Position numbers and translations under genes: made by a program
The notes under the pieces: generated by a model
Seen by the model: the letters and a program-made list of their open reading frames with translations, nothing else
What the model was told of the DNA's origin: nothing
The model's database searches: none
Shown here: piece after piece, positions 50,996-59,013 of the stretch
How the letters are laid out: each line of letters opens with the position of its first letter
Position numbering within the stretch: the stretch's first letter is position 1
Source: Prevotella sp.
GTDB taxonomy: Bacteria > Bacteroidota > Bacteroidia > Bacteroidales > Bacteroidaceae
Reading direction: 5' to 3'
Length of the DNA stretch: 64,000 nt
Assembly: GCA_022486815.1 (NCBI GenBank)
Contig: JAKVJW010000001.1
Span: forward strand, 110,573-174,572

Positions 50996-51667
50996 ATGAA
51001 CAACTTGAAAATAAAGGTTTGTGGCATGCGCAATGCAGGAAATATTCATGAGGTATCCCAATTGGATATAGACTTGATGGGATTTATCTTTTTCCCGAAG
51101 AGTTCGCGTTATGTCCTGGGGGATCCTGATTTCTCGAAGTTGAAGTGCTGCAAGCAGGTTACCGAAGTTTCTGGAATGCCGGAAAAGGTGGGAGTGTTTG
51201 TTGATGAGATGCCTCAGAATATCATTACGGCGGTTTATGATTATGGCTTGGATGCTGTCCAATTGCATGGTATGGAATCTCGTCAACTCTGTGAGAATCT
51301 TCGTCGTACACTGGATCCTGATATTTGTCCCGGTGTAAAGATATTCAAGGCCATTTCCATAAGTGAGCCTGCTGATATAGATCATTATAAAGTCTATGAA
51401 GGGGCTGTCGACCTGTTTCTTTTCGATACGAAGTGCACGACCGTTGGTGGAAGTGGCAGGCAGTTTGACTGGTCTGTTCTTGACCGTTATGACGGAAAGA
51501 CTCCTTTCTTTCTTAGTGGAGGAATAGGCCCGGAAGATGTGGATAGAATCAAATCTTTCAAACATCCGAAGTTTGCCGGTATTGATCTGAACAGTCGGTT
51601 TGAAATATCTCCAGCCTTGAAGGATGTGAGTATGCTGCGTACTTTTATAAAACAGGTCAGAAGTTAG
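50996..51667 (+). CDS. trpF: Phosphoribosylanthranilate isomerase
   Basis: Catalyses the Amadori rearrangement between TrpD and TrpC. 223 residues with the hallmark 'KVCGMRNAGNI' (catalytic Cys), 'GFIFFPKSSRYV', 'VGVFVDEMPQNI', 'AVQLHGMES', 'FDTKCTTVGGSGRQFDW' (catalytic Asp) and 'FLSGGIGPEDV'. It lies between trpC and trpA. Confidence 0.96.
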   Translation: MNNLKIKVCGMRNAGNIHEVSQLDIDLMGFIFFPKSSRYVLGDPDFSKLKCCKQVTEVSGMPEKVGVFVDEMPQNIITAVYDYGLDAVQLHGMESRQLCENLRRTLDPDICPGVKIFKAISISEPADIDHYKVYEGAVDLFLFDTKCTTVGGSGRQFDWSVLDRYDGKTPFFLSGGIGPEDVDRIKSFKHPKFAGIDLNSRFEISPALKDVSMLRTFIKQVRS

Positions 51668-51747
51668 TTGTTGTGGTATTTGAGGTCTGGCAAGAGAATC
51701 TGCCGGATTGTTCTGGAGAAAGAATATTAAATAATAAGTCTGAGAAT

Positions 51748-52524
51748 ATGAACAAGATTAATGAATTGTTTCAAAATAGGGGAGATCGTAAATTGCTCTC
51801 TTTGTATTTTTGTGCCGGTTGTCCGAAATTGGATATGACAGGGGAGGTCATTCTAACCTTGCAGCGTCGGGGCATTGCTATGATTGAGGTTGGAATTCCT
51901 TTCAGCGATCCGCTTGCTGATGGACCTGTTATCCAGTCGGCAGGTACGGTGGCTTTAAAGAATGGGATGACACTGAAGAAACTTTTCGGGCAATTGAAAG
52001 TTATTAAGGATCAGGTGAAGATTCCTCTGGTATTAATGGGGTACCTCAATGTGATTATGCATTATGGCTTTGAAAGATTCTTCAAGAGTTGCGTGGAATG
52101 TGGTGTCAGTGGTTGTATCATCCCCGATCTGCCGTTTAAGGATTATCTTCAGGATATCAAACCGATTGCCGATAAGTATGATGTTCGTGTTATCATGATG
52201 ATTTCTCCGGAAACAAGTGAAGAGCGCATTCGCTTTATCGATGATCATACTGAAGGTTTCATCTATATGGTTTCGAGTGCGAGCATCACTGGAGCTCAGA
52301 GTAATTTTGGTGATGCTAAATTGGCTTATTTTAACCGGATCAATGCGATGAACCTGAAGAATCCGCGCATGATCGGATTTGGTATCAGTAATAAACAGAC
52401 TTTGGAGAGTGCACAGGATAATGCTGCCGGTGCAATCATCGGTTCAAAATTTGTGAGTTTGCTTGGTGATACCGGTAATCCGAATCAGGCAATGGATCAG
52501 TTATATGATGCATTAAAACATTAA
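51748..52524 (+). CDS. trpA: Tryptophan synthase alpha chain
   Basis: Splits indole-3-glycerol phosphate to indole, which is channelled to TrpB. I start at ATG 51748 ('MNKINELFQNRGDRKLLSLY'); the open frame extends upstream to a GTG but without homology. 258 residues with the catalytic Glu in 'AMIEVGIPFSDPLADGPVIQ' and the Asp of the same loop, 'PLVLMGYLNVIMHYG', 'GCIIPDLPF' and 'GFIYMVSSASITGA'. trpB starts 99 bp downstream. Confidence 0.96.
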   Translation: MNKINELFQNRGDRKLLSLYFCAGCPKLDMTGEVILTLQRRGIAMIEVGIPFSDPLADGPVIQSAGTVALKNGMTLKKLFGQLKVIKDQVKIPLVLMGYLNVIMHYGFERFFKSCVECGVSGCIIPDLPFKDYLQDIKPIADKYDVRVIMMISPETSEERIRFIDDHTEGFIYMVSSASITGAQSNFGDAKLAYFNRINAMNLKNPRMIGFGISNKQTLESAQDNAAGAIIGSKFVSLLGDTGNPNQAMDQLYDALKH

Positions 52525-52623
52525 TTGAAATCAGTATTCCGCCTTGACAAGATGTCTCTTATCCTTGTCTTTCAGCGGATCAATAGAATCAGGGAAATCT
52601 TAATGAATAAAAGGAAGATAATT

Positions 52624-53832
52624 ATGGTAAAGAAATATCAAGTTGATGGGAATGGCTTCTTCGGGGAATTCGGAGGAGCATACGTGCCGGAGATTCTTTA
52701 TAAATGTGTGACAGACTTGCAGAAAGCCTACCGGCCTATTATGGAAAGTGAGGAGTTCAAGAAAGAATATGAATCTCTGCTGAAGGATTATGTAGGGCGT
52801 CCTTCACCTCTTTATTATGCCAGTCGTATGAGTGAGAAGTATGGTTGTCAACTTTATCTGAAGCGTGAAGATCTTAATCATACCGGATCGCATAAGATCA
52901 ATAATACGGTTGGTCAGATCCTTCTGGCCCGTAAGATGGGTAAAACTCGTATAATTGCTGAAACAGGAGCAGGTCAGCATGGTGTTGCAACAGCTACGGT
53001 TTGTGCTTTGATGAATATGCAGTGTGAGATCTTTATGGGTAAGACGGATGTGGAGCGTCAGCATACGAATGTGGAACGGATGAAAATGCTTGGGGCTCAG
53101 GTGCATTCGGTTACTACTGGAAATATGACGTTGAGTGATGCCTGTTCTGCAGCTATCCGGGACTGGTGCTGTAATCCTGAAGATACTTATTATCTGGTAG
53201 GTTCTACAATGGGACCGCATCCTTACCCTGATATCGTGGCGAAAATGCAGAGTATTATCAGCGAGGAAATCAAATGGCAGTTGGATGAGAAGATCGGACG
53301 TGATTATCCTGACTATCTGATTGCTTGTGTTGGAGGTGGGTCTAATTCTGCCGGTACTATCTATCATTATATTGATGATGATCGTGTGAAGATTGTGCTC
53401 GCTGAAGCGGGTGGAAAAGGTGTGGATACTCCATATACCGCTGCGACGATTCACTGTGGAAGTGAAGGAATTATCCACGGAGCGCGTACGCTCGTGATGC
53501 AAACGGATGATGGCCAGATCAAAGAGGCTTTTACAATCAGTGCGGGTCTGGACTATCCGGGTATTGGCCCGATGCATGCAGACTTGACTAGGAAGGGCCG
53601 GGAGCAGGTGCTTGCCATCAATGATGATGAGGCTATTTATGCAGGTTATGAACTTACTCGTATGGAGGGTATCATCCCGGCTATCGAAAGTGCTCATGCT
53701 CTGGCAGCCTTGAAAAAACTGACTTTCAGACCGGATGATGTGGTTGTGCTCACGGTGAGTGGCCGTGGGGACAAAGATGTTGAAACCTATCTGAAAAATA
53801 AAGCTATGGCCAAGGAATATGGAGATTTCTAA
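52624..53832 (+). CDS. trpB: Tryptophan synthase beta chain
   Basis: Joins indole and serine to tryptophan, using pyridoxal phosphate. I chose ATG 52624 ('MVKKYQVDGNGFFGEFGGAYVPE'), since the homologous part begins there; ATG 52603 and a TTG at 52525 are in-frame alternatives. 402 residues with 'KREDLNHTGSHKINN' (the Schiff-base Lys), 'ETGAGQHGVATATVCA', the phosphate-binding 'CVGGGSNSAG' and the C-terminal 'TVSGRGDKD'. It is the long-form TrpB1 type that pairs with TrpA. trpE follows 35 bp later. Confidence 0.97.
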   Translation: MVKKYQVDGNGFFGEFGGAYVPEILYKCVTDLQKAYRPIMESEEFKKEYESLLKDYVGRPSPLYYASRMSEKYGCQLYLKREDLNHTGSHKINNTVGQILLARKMGKTRIIAETGAGQHGVATATVCALMNMQCEIFMGKTDVERQHTNVERMKMLGAQVHSVTTGNMTLSDACSAAIRDWCCNPEDTYYLVGSTMGPHPYPDIVAKMQSIISEEIKWQLDEKIGRDYPDYLIACVGGGSNSAGTIYHYIDDDRVKIVLAEAGGKGVDTPYTAATIHCGSEGIIHGARTLVMQTDDGQIKEAFTISAGLDYPGIGPMHADLTRKGREQVLAINDDEAIYAGYELTRMEGIIPAIESAHALAALKKLTFRPDDVVVLTVSGRGDKDVETYLKNKAMAKEYGDF

Positions 53833-53867
53833 AGGTATAATATCTTGAATTTTTGATGATTTAGTAT

Positions 53868-55355
53868 ATGAAAACTTTTCATTATCATACGATGACGCAT
53901 ACGATTCTGGCTGATCTTTATACGCCGGTAGCTGTATATATGCGTTTGCGTGATCTTTATCCTCAGTCGGCACTCATGGAGAGTTCTGATTATCACGGTC
54001 GGGAAAACAGCCGTTCCTTCATCGGTATTCATCCTGTAGCGAGCATTGCAGTAGGTCACGGTAGAATAGAGATGACATTTCCAGATGGTTCGAAGGAGAT
54101 ACGTGACATTCCTGGATATGAGGGCCCGGAACCGGAAAACAGGGAAAGAAGGGCTGCTGAAAATGCGCGTACATTGAAGGATCTGCCTAAAGAAACCATA
54201 GCAAAGGCCTTTAATGATTTTCTGGGATGCTTTAAGGTTGAGGGCACGGGGAGTCATTTCTGTGGCGTTTATGGTTATACGGCTTTTAATGCTGTACGCT
54301 ATTTTGAGAATATTCCGGTCAAGGATACAACCATGAAAACGAATGATGCGCCGGATATCCTTTATATCTTTTATGAGAACGTCATTATCTTCGATCATTT
54401 TAATAATCAGATAGAGATGGTCGCTCTTGTCAGGGACGGAGCGTCTGAGGAAGAGGGAAAGAAGCGTCTTGAACAACTCCAACTTGATATCAACAGAGCT
54501 TCGGTAAAACCATACGATTTTCATCCGGTCGGAGCATGTTACAGTACATTGACTGATGACCAGCATAAGGCAAATATCCGTCGCTGTGTGGCCCACTGTT
54601 TGCGTGGTGATGTCTTCCAGATTGTTATCTCACGGCGTTTCTGCCAGAAATATGAAGGGGATGATTTCAAACTCTATCGGGCTTTGAGGTCTGTCAATCC
54701 GTCTCCTTATCTGTTTTATTTTGATTTCGGGGGATTCCGGATATTTGGCTCTTCGCCTGAAACTCATAACCGGGTTGAAGGGAACAGAGCTTATATTGAT
54801 CCTATCGCCGGTACGACGAAACGGATTGGTGACCTTGCGGAAGATCGTAGGGCTGCTGAATTCTTGCGGACAGACCCGAAAGAAAATGCAGAGCATGTCA
54901 TGTTGGTTGATCTGGCCAGAAATGATTTGTCTCGTAACTGCCATCAGGTAAAAGTTGATTTCTATAAGGACTTGCAGTTTTATAGTCATGTTATTCATCT
55001 GGTGAGCCGTGTAAGTGGTACGCTTGATGACGGGGCTGATTCTATACGGGAGTTCTTTGATACTTTTCCAGCCGGAACGCTTAGCGGAGCTCCTAAGGTG
55101 CGTGCCATGCAGATTATTAGTGAACTGGAACCGCATAATAGGGGTGCTTATGGTGGATGTATCGGGTATATTGGACTGAATGGTGATTTGAACCAGGCTA
55201 TTGTGATTCGTACCTTTATCAGTCGTAATAATGAACTCTGGTTCCAGGCTGGTAGTGGAATCGTGGCTAAAAGCAATGATAAGTATGAACTCAATGAGAG
55301 TAACAATAAACTTGCGGCGCTGGTTAAGGCTATTCATATTGCAGAAGAATTTTAA
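53868..55355 (+). CDS. trpE: Anthranilate synthase component I
   Basis: Makes anthranilate from chorismate together with TrpG. 495 residues: an N-terminal part with 'ALMESSDYHGRENSRSF', equivalent to the LLES feedback-inhibition site for tryptophan, then the chorismate-binding domain with 'GDVFQIVISRRF', 'SSPETHNRVEGNRAYIDPIAG', 'ENAEHVMLVDLARNDL' and 'FPAGTLSGAPKVRAMQIISELE'. The enzyme should therefore be feedback-inhibited by tryptophan, in addition to attenuation of the operon. Confidence 0.96.
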   Translation: MKTFHYHTMTHTILADLYTPVAVYMRLRDLYPQSALMESSDYHGRENSRSFIGIHPVASIAVGHGRIEMTFPDGSKEIRDIPGYEGPEPENRERRAAENARTLKDLPKETIAKAFNDFLGCFKVEGTGSHFCGVYGYTAFNAVRYFENIPVKDTTMKTNDAPDILYIFYENVIIFDHFNNQIEMVALVRDGASEEEGKKRLEQLQLDINRASVKPYDFHPVGACYSTLTDDQHKANIRRCVAHCLRGDVFQIVISRRFCQKYEGDDFKLYRALRSVNPSPYLFYFDFGGFRIFGSSPETHNRVEGNRAYIDPIAGTTKRIGDLAEDRRAAEFLRTDPKENAEHVMLVDLARNDLSRNCHQVKVDFYKDLQFYSHVIHLVSRVSGTLDDGADSIREFFDTFPAGTLSGAPKVRAMQIISELEPHNRGAYGGCIGYIGLNGDLNQAIVIRTFISRNNELWFQAGSGIVAKSNDKYELNESNNKLAALVKAIHIAEEF

Positions 55356-55439
55356 GATATTGCTTCTGGCCTGATAACCCGGCCTGTATATGGCGGGGGT
55401 GAATAGTATTTATATATATGCTTTTTTATTCGTTTAAAA

Positions 55440-56003
55440 ATGAAAGTTGTTATTATTGATAATTATGATTCTTTTACCTATAATCTGGCCCATCTGGTAA
55501 AGGAACTTGGGGCTGAGTGTACGGTGTGGCGGAATGATCAGTTTGCTCTTGACCAGTTGGAGCCTTTTGACAAGATTATCCTTAGTCCTGGCCCGGGTAT
55601 TCCTTCTGAGGCTGGTTTGCTGTTGAAGGTCATCACAACTTATGCCGGGAAAAAACCGATGCTGGGGGTCTGCCTCGGGCATCAGGCAATAGCGGAGGCA
55701 TTTGGTGGTAAACTTACTAATCTTAAAGAGGTCTATCACGGGGTGGCTACTCCTTGTTCTTTGTTGGGTAATGATCCTGTATTTCAGGGATTGCCTGAGA
55801 AAATAGAGGTCGGACGTTATCACAGTTGGGTGGTGGATCGTCATGGCTTCCCGGACTGTCTCGAGATTACTGCAGAAAGTGATGATGGAAATATCATGGG
55901 ACTGAGACATAAGTCGTACGATATTCATGGTATTCAGTTTCATCCGGAAAGTGTACTTACCCCGAAAGGTAAGTTGATTGTAAGTAACTGGCTTAACCTT
56001 TAA
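55440..56003 (+). CDS. trpG: Anthranilate synthase component II, glutamine amidotransferase
   Basis: Supplies ammonia from glutamine to TrpE. 187 residues with the class-I triad: nucleophile Cys in 'GVCLGHQAIAEAFGG', His and Glu in 'IQFHPESVLTPKG', plus the oxyanion 'LSPGPGIPSEAG'. It is a single-domain protein, the last gene of the operon. A trpG of this kind can also serve para-aminobenzoate synthesis if the genome has no separate pabA; this cannot be judged here. Confidence 0.95.
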   Translation: MKVVIIDNYDSFTYNLAHLVKELGAECTVWRNDQFALDQLEPFDKIILSPGPGIPSEAGLLLKVITTYAGKKPMLGVCLGHQAIAEAFGGKLTNLKEVYHGVATPCSLLGNDPVFQGLPEKIEVGRYHSWVVDRHGFPDCLEITAESDDGNIMGLRHKSYDIHGIQFHPESVLTPKGKLIVSNWLNL

Positions 56004-56091
56004 GGTATAGGCCCTTATCAATGAAATCCTGAAGTTGAAGCACCTTCTTCTGGACTTTCTGTTATATCTGGAATCTTATTTGTATTGTGTA
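56004..56091. other. Spacer between trpG and its terminator
   Basis: About 90 bases with no gene. The rest of the 56004-56368 gap holds the operon terminator (56092-56138) and the promoter of the HU-like gene (56219-56250). Confidence 0.5.
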
Positions 56092-56138
56092 ATCAGGACT
56101 TCCTGCTGATAAATATTCAGCGGAAGTCCTGATTTTTA
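56092..56138 (+). terminator. Terminator of the trp operon
   Basis: A 12-bp stem (56092-56103 with 56122-56133) extended by a 5-bp inner stem (GCTGA/TCAGC) and followed by TTTTTAG. A strong intrinsic terminator about 90 bp after trpG. Confidence 0.92.
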
Positions 56139-56218
56139 GTTTTAATTCTTTCGTTACTTGTGAACCGAAGTTTTCTTTCTTCTATGAAGGATGGTATAAA
56201 AGAACTGCAATAGCGAAA

Positions 56219-56250
56219 TTTGATATGGCATTTGCTCTGTAGTATTTTTG
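56219..56250 (+). promoter_or_regulatory. Promoter of the HU-like gene
   Basis: TTTG (56219-56222), 20 bp, TATTTTTG (56243-56250): consensus match. The leader would be about 110 nt. Confidence 0.68.
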
Positions 56251-56368
56251 CAAACGTCAACGGAATGAATTCTTTCAGAATAGAGTGAAACAAACCATTG
56301 ACCAAAAATAAAGAGGACAGTGCACTGATTAATTCACATATCGTTTAACATTTAAAATTTTATTCATT

Positions 56369-56833
56369 ATGGCAGTAATTTATAAACTTCATCAAATTAA
56401 GAACAAGAGTATTTCGGCTATGGATGGTAAATGGTTCGCACATCCTGTAATATCGGGATCTCTTACAACGGATAAGCTGGCAGAACATATCCAAAAACGC
56501 TGTACGGTTACTCTTCCGGATGTTCTGGCTGTAATCTCTGCTCTGGTGGATGAGATACGGAACGGATTGCAGGATGGCAAGAGTGTTGCTATTGACCGCC
56601 TTGGAACATTCAGAGTTGGTTTCAAATGCAAGAGTGTTGCTGCTGCAAAAGATTTCTCTATTCAGAAAAATCTCCTTTCTGCTCATGTTCTTTTCCATCC
56701 TGTATGTACGGTTTCTAATAAGAAACATATTAATACTTTGCTGGTGGGGTGTAAATATCAGGAAATGAGTCAATATGACAAACCTGTAAAGAAGACGGCA
56801 AAGTCTGGTGAGAAGGATAAACCTGCAGAATAA
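56369..56833 (+). CDS. HU-like DNA-binding protein
   Basis: A 154-residue protein of the HU-related family common in Bacteroidota. The pattern is an N-terminal 'KWFAHPVISGSLTTDKLAEHIQ' helix pair, 'TVTLPDVLAVISALVDEIRNGLQDGKSV' and 'IDRLGTFRVGF', equivalent to the dimer core of HU, but the usual long DNA-binding arm is replaced by 'IQKNLLSAHVLFHP'. A charged tail of ~20 residues (Lys, Asp, Glu) ends the protein. It is probably a nucleoid-associated or phage-derived HU variant. A terminator (56863-56897) and the 36-residue 'smalltalk' gene follow. Confidence 0.9.
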   Translation: MAVIYKLHQIKNKSISAMDGKWFAHPVISGSLTTDKLAEHIQKRCTVTLPDVLAVISALVDEIRNGLQDGKSVAIDRLGTFRVGFKCKSVAAAKDFSIQKNLLSAHVLFHPVCTVSNKKHINTLLVGCKYQEMSQYDKPVKKTAKSGEKDKPAE

Positions 56834-56862
56834 TTACCAACAGGTCACATATTTCTTTTTGT

Positions 56863-56897
56863 CGTTGCGGACGCTAATAGCCCGCAACGATTTTCTT
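56863..56897 (+). terminator. Terminator-like hairpin between the HU-like and smalltalk genes
   Basis: An 8-bp perfect GC-rich stem (CGTTGCGG 56863-56870 with CCGCAACG 56882-56889) followed by ATTTTCTT. It separates the two genes and would set the ratio of their expression. Confidence 0.75.
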
Positions 56898-56925
56898 AAA
56901 TTAATTTTTATCGTTTGAAAGGGTT

Positions 56926-57036
56926 ATGAAAATGCAAATTACAGAATTAAAATTGGTGTTGAAGATTGTAGTCACGGTTATCTCTGCTATATTGGGCGTA
57001 CTGGCAGGAACAGAGGAAACAAAGGATCGGAGATAA
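56926..57036 (+). CDS. Smalltalk-family mini-protein, 36 residues
   Basis: A 36-residue protein starting MKMQITELKLVLKIVVTV and ending 'GTEETKDRR', with one hydrophobic helix ('LVLKIVVTVISAILGVLAG'). Tiny proteins of this form, one helix and a short charged tail, are encoded just downstream of HU-like genes in Bacteroides and are annotated 'smalltalk protein' (recalled). The function is unknown. It is too short for routine gene finders, which is why it is easily missed. A strong terminator follows at 57075-57120. Confidence 0.85.
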   Translation: MKMQITELKLVLKIVVTVISAILGVLAGTEETKDRR

Positions 57037-57074
57037 TCTTCGTGGGATCTGAAATGAATAGTTGATACTTATTT

Positions 57075-57120
57075 ATAGAGGTTAAGAGTTGTTGGTTATG
57101 GCTCTTAACCTCTATTTTTT
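57075..57120 (+). terminator. Terminator after the smalltalk gene
   Basis: A 14-bp perfect stem (57075-57088 with 57102-57115) and a TTTTT tail; one of the strongest intrinsic terminators in the window. Confidence 0.93.
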
Positions 57121-57179
57121 GTACCTTTACCCTCTGGCTCTTATTTTAAACACAATGGGTACAAAAGGTGTCTCAAAAT

Positions 57180-57210
57180 TTTGAGTTTACCGAAAAATCA
57201 TCTATCTTTG
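57180..57210 (+). promoter_or_regulatory. Promoter of the YrdC/TsaC gene
   Basis: TTTG (57180-57183), 19 bp, TATCTTTG (57203-57210): perfect consensus, about 58 bp upstream of the start codon. Confidence 0.75.
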
Positions 57211-57267
57211 TGCAAATTTATTTTAAAAAGTGAATATTTGTATTATTTCTATATAGGTTAAGGAAAG

Positions 57268-57846
57268 ATGAAACAGGAAGACGATATTAAGAATGCTGTG
57301 GAATGTATGCGGAAGGGTGGTGTAATCCTCTATCCTACTGATACGGTCTGGGGAATAGGCTGTGATGCTACTAATGCTGAGGCTGTGGCTAAAGTGTATG
57401 CCATCAAGCATAGGGATGATTCGAAAGCTTTGATTTGTCTGGTTGACAGTGATGCGAGATTACAACGCTATATAAGAGATATACCTGCTGTGGCTTGGGA
57501 TCTTTTTGATACGATAGCTCAAGGTAGTAAACCTACTACAGTGATTCTGGATAATGCTGTTAATCTGGCTTCTAACCTTATTGCGGAAGATGGTTCTATC
57601 GCTATGAGAATTACAAAAGAACCTTTCTCACATACACTTTGCTATAGAATGGAAAAACCGGTAGTGAGTACAAGTGCAAATATAAGCGGACAACCTGCTG
57701 CTGCTAATTACTGTGATATTGATCCGGAACTTTTGAAAGCAGTGGATTATGTTTGTGAGAGTCGCCGGCAGGAACATAAGCCACATACGCCAAGTAGTAT
57801 TATCAAACTCTCAAAGGACGGTAGTGTTCATATTATAAGGCAATAA
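57268..57846 (+). CDS. tsaC: Threonylcarbamoyl-AMP synthase, YrdC/TsaC type
   Basis: Makes threonylcarbamoyl-AMP from threonine, bicarbonate and ATP for the t6A modification of tRNAs that read ANN codons. 192 residues, a single YrdC domain: 'GGVILYPTDTVWGIGCDATNAEAV', 'VYAIKHRDDSKALICLV' (the substrate-binding K-x-R region) and 'VVSTSANISGQP'. It lacks the extra C-terminal Sua5 domain, so it is the short TsaC form. A hairpin (57855-57861 with 57883-57889) follows; fmt starts 97 bp downstream, making a small translation-related group. Confidence 0.92.
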   Translation: MKQEDDIKNAVECMRKGGVILYPTDTVWGIGCDATNAEAVAKVYAIKHRDDSKALICLVDSDARLQRYIRDIPAVAWDLFDTIAQGSKPTTVILDNAVNLASNLIAEDGSIAMRITKEPFSHTLCYRMEKPVVSTSANISGQPAAANYCDIDPELLKAVDYVCESRRQEHKPHTPSSIIKLSKDGSVHIIRQ

Positions 57847-57854
57847 TTGTTGAA

Positions 57855-57889
57855 GGGCTTCTTTCATACAGATTTGTATGGTGAAGCCC
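57855..57889 (+). terminator. Hairpin between the tsaC-like gene and fmt
   Basis: GGGCTTC (57855-57861) with GAAGCCC (57883-57889), continued by an inner CATAC/GTATG stem. No U-run follows, so it may be a weak terminator or an RNA-processing site. Confidence 0.5.
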
Positions 57890-57943
57890 CTGATCATTCT
57901 TATGTGGAGAAGTAAGATAAATATATAGAAAACGGGGATTTAT

Positions 57944-58906
57944 ATGGATAAGAAAGATTTACGTATTATCTTTATGGGGACGCCTGAATTCGCGGTGGGA
58001 ACTTTGCAGAAACTTGTGGAGGAAGGTTATCCGGTCGTAGCTGTGGTAACTGCTCCTGACAGACCGGTGGGAAGGCATCAAGATCGGTTGCAGGCTTCAG
58101 CTGTTAAAATTTTTGCTGAGGCTCATTCTATTCCGGTTCTCCAACCGGAGAAAATGAAGAATCCTGAATTCTTGGAACAGTTGGCTGCTTTTAAAGCTAA
58201 TCTGCAGATTGTGGTCGCTTTCCGTATGCTTCCTGAAGTGGTTTGGGCGATGCCGGAATATGGTACTTTTAATGTCCATGCAGCTCTTCTGCCTCAATAC
58301 CGTGGCGCAGCTCCTATCAATTGGGCAGTAATCAATGGGGAGACTGTGACGGGGGTGACAACTTTCTTTATAGATAAGGAGATTGATACAGGACGGATTA
58401 TCCTTCAGAAGCGTTTTCCTATCGGTATTGATGATAATGTAGAGATGGTCTATGATGGACTTGAAAAACTTGGCGCTGAGGCTGCCATTGAAACGGTTGT
58501 GAAAATTCTGGAGGGTAATGGAAGGGCTCAGAGTATCTCTCAGAGTGAGATGGCTATCGAGACCGGACCATTGAAGCCTGCACCGAAGATTCATAAGGAG
58601 ACATGCAGGATTAACTGGCAGCAGACGGCCAAGCAAATCCATGATTTTGTACGTGGCTTGGCTCCGGTTCCAGGTGCATGGACGGTTATTGACGATAAGA
58701 TTTTGAAAATCTTTAAAACTCAACTCACGGATTTGGATACGGAAGGTGAACGGCCTGGAACTTTGATCGTAAAGGATAAGCATCTTTATGTTGCCGGAAT
58801 GAATAAATGGGTAGAAGTACTGGAATTGCAGTTGGCCGGAAAACGTAGGATGAATGCGTTGGATTTTATCAATGGAAATCAGGTGTTACCGGAGTTGGTT
58901 GAATAA
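57944..58906 (+). CDS. fmt: Methionyl-tRNA formyltransferase
   Basis: Formylates initiator Met-tRNA using 10-formyl-tetrahydrofolate. 320 residues: 'RIIFMGTPEFAVGTLQKLVEEG', the catalytic loop 'FNVHAALLPQYRGAAPINWAVING' (catalytic His, the Asn in this position also conserved), and 'FFIDKEIDTGRII' (catalytic Asp). The C-terminal OB-like domain begins near 'CRINWQQTAKQIHDFVRGLAPVPGAWT'. Standard length, no anomalies. It is next to the tsaC-like gene and upstream of the ClC channel gene. Confidence 0.97.
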   Translation: MDKKDLRIIFMGTPEFAVGTLQKLVEEGYPVVAVVTAPDRPVGRHQDRLQASAVKIFAEAHSIPVLQPEKMKNPEFLEQLAAFKANLQIVVAFRMLPEVVWAMPEYGTFNVHAALLPQYRGAAPINWAVINGETVTGVTTFFIDKEIDTGRIILQKRFPIGIDDNVEMVYDGLEKLGAEAAIETVVKILEGNGRAQSISQSEMAIETGPLKPAPKIHKETCRINWQQTAKQIHDFVRGLAPVPGAWTVIDDKILKIFKTQLTDLDTEGERPGTLIVKDKHLYVAGMNKWVEVLELQLAGKRRMNALDFINGNQVLPELVE

Positions 58907-58958
58907 ATCTGTCACTGGGTGCCCTTCGTACCTGCAGGAATGGAAAATAGTTAAAAAA

Positions 58959-58989
58959 ATTGGAATCTAAAAGTTTTATGTTATCTTTG
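58959..58989 (+). promoter_or_regulatory. Promoter of the ClC channel gene
   Basis: ATTG (58959-58962), 19 bp, TATCTTTG (58982-58989), 24 bp upstream of the start codon; the leader is very short. Confidence 0.55.
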
Positions 58990-59013
58990 TCTTTTGAAAA
59001 AAATGTGTAGTCC

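Noticed and set aside
52525..52623. Extended start of trpB from TTG
   Set aside because: TrpB homology begins at ATG 52624; the extra 33 residues are not seen in the family.
52804..53973. 389-residue minus-strand open frame
   Set aside because: Lies antisense to trpB and the start of trpE, both certain genes; its translation is low-complexity and matches no family.
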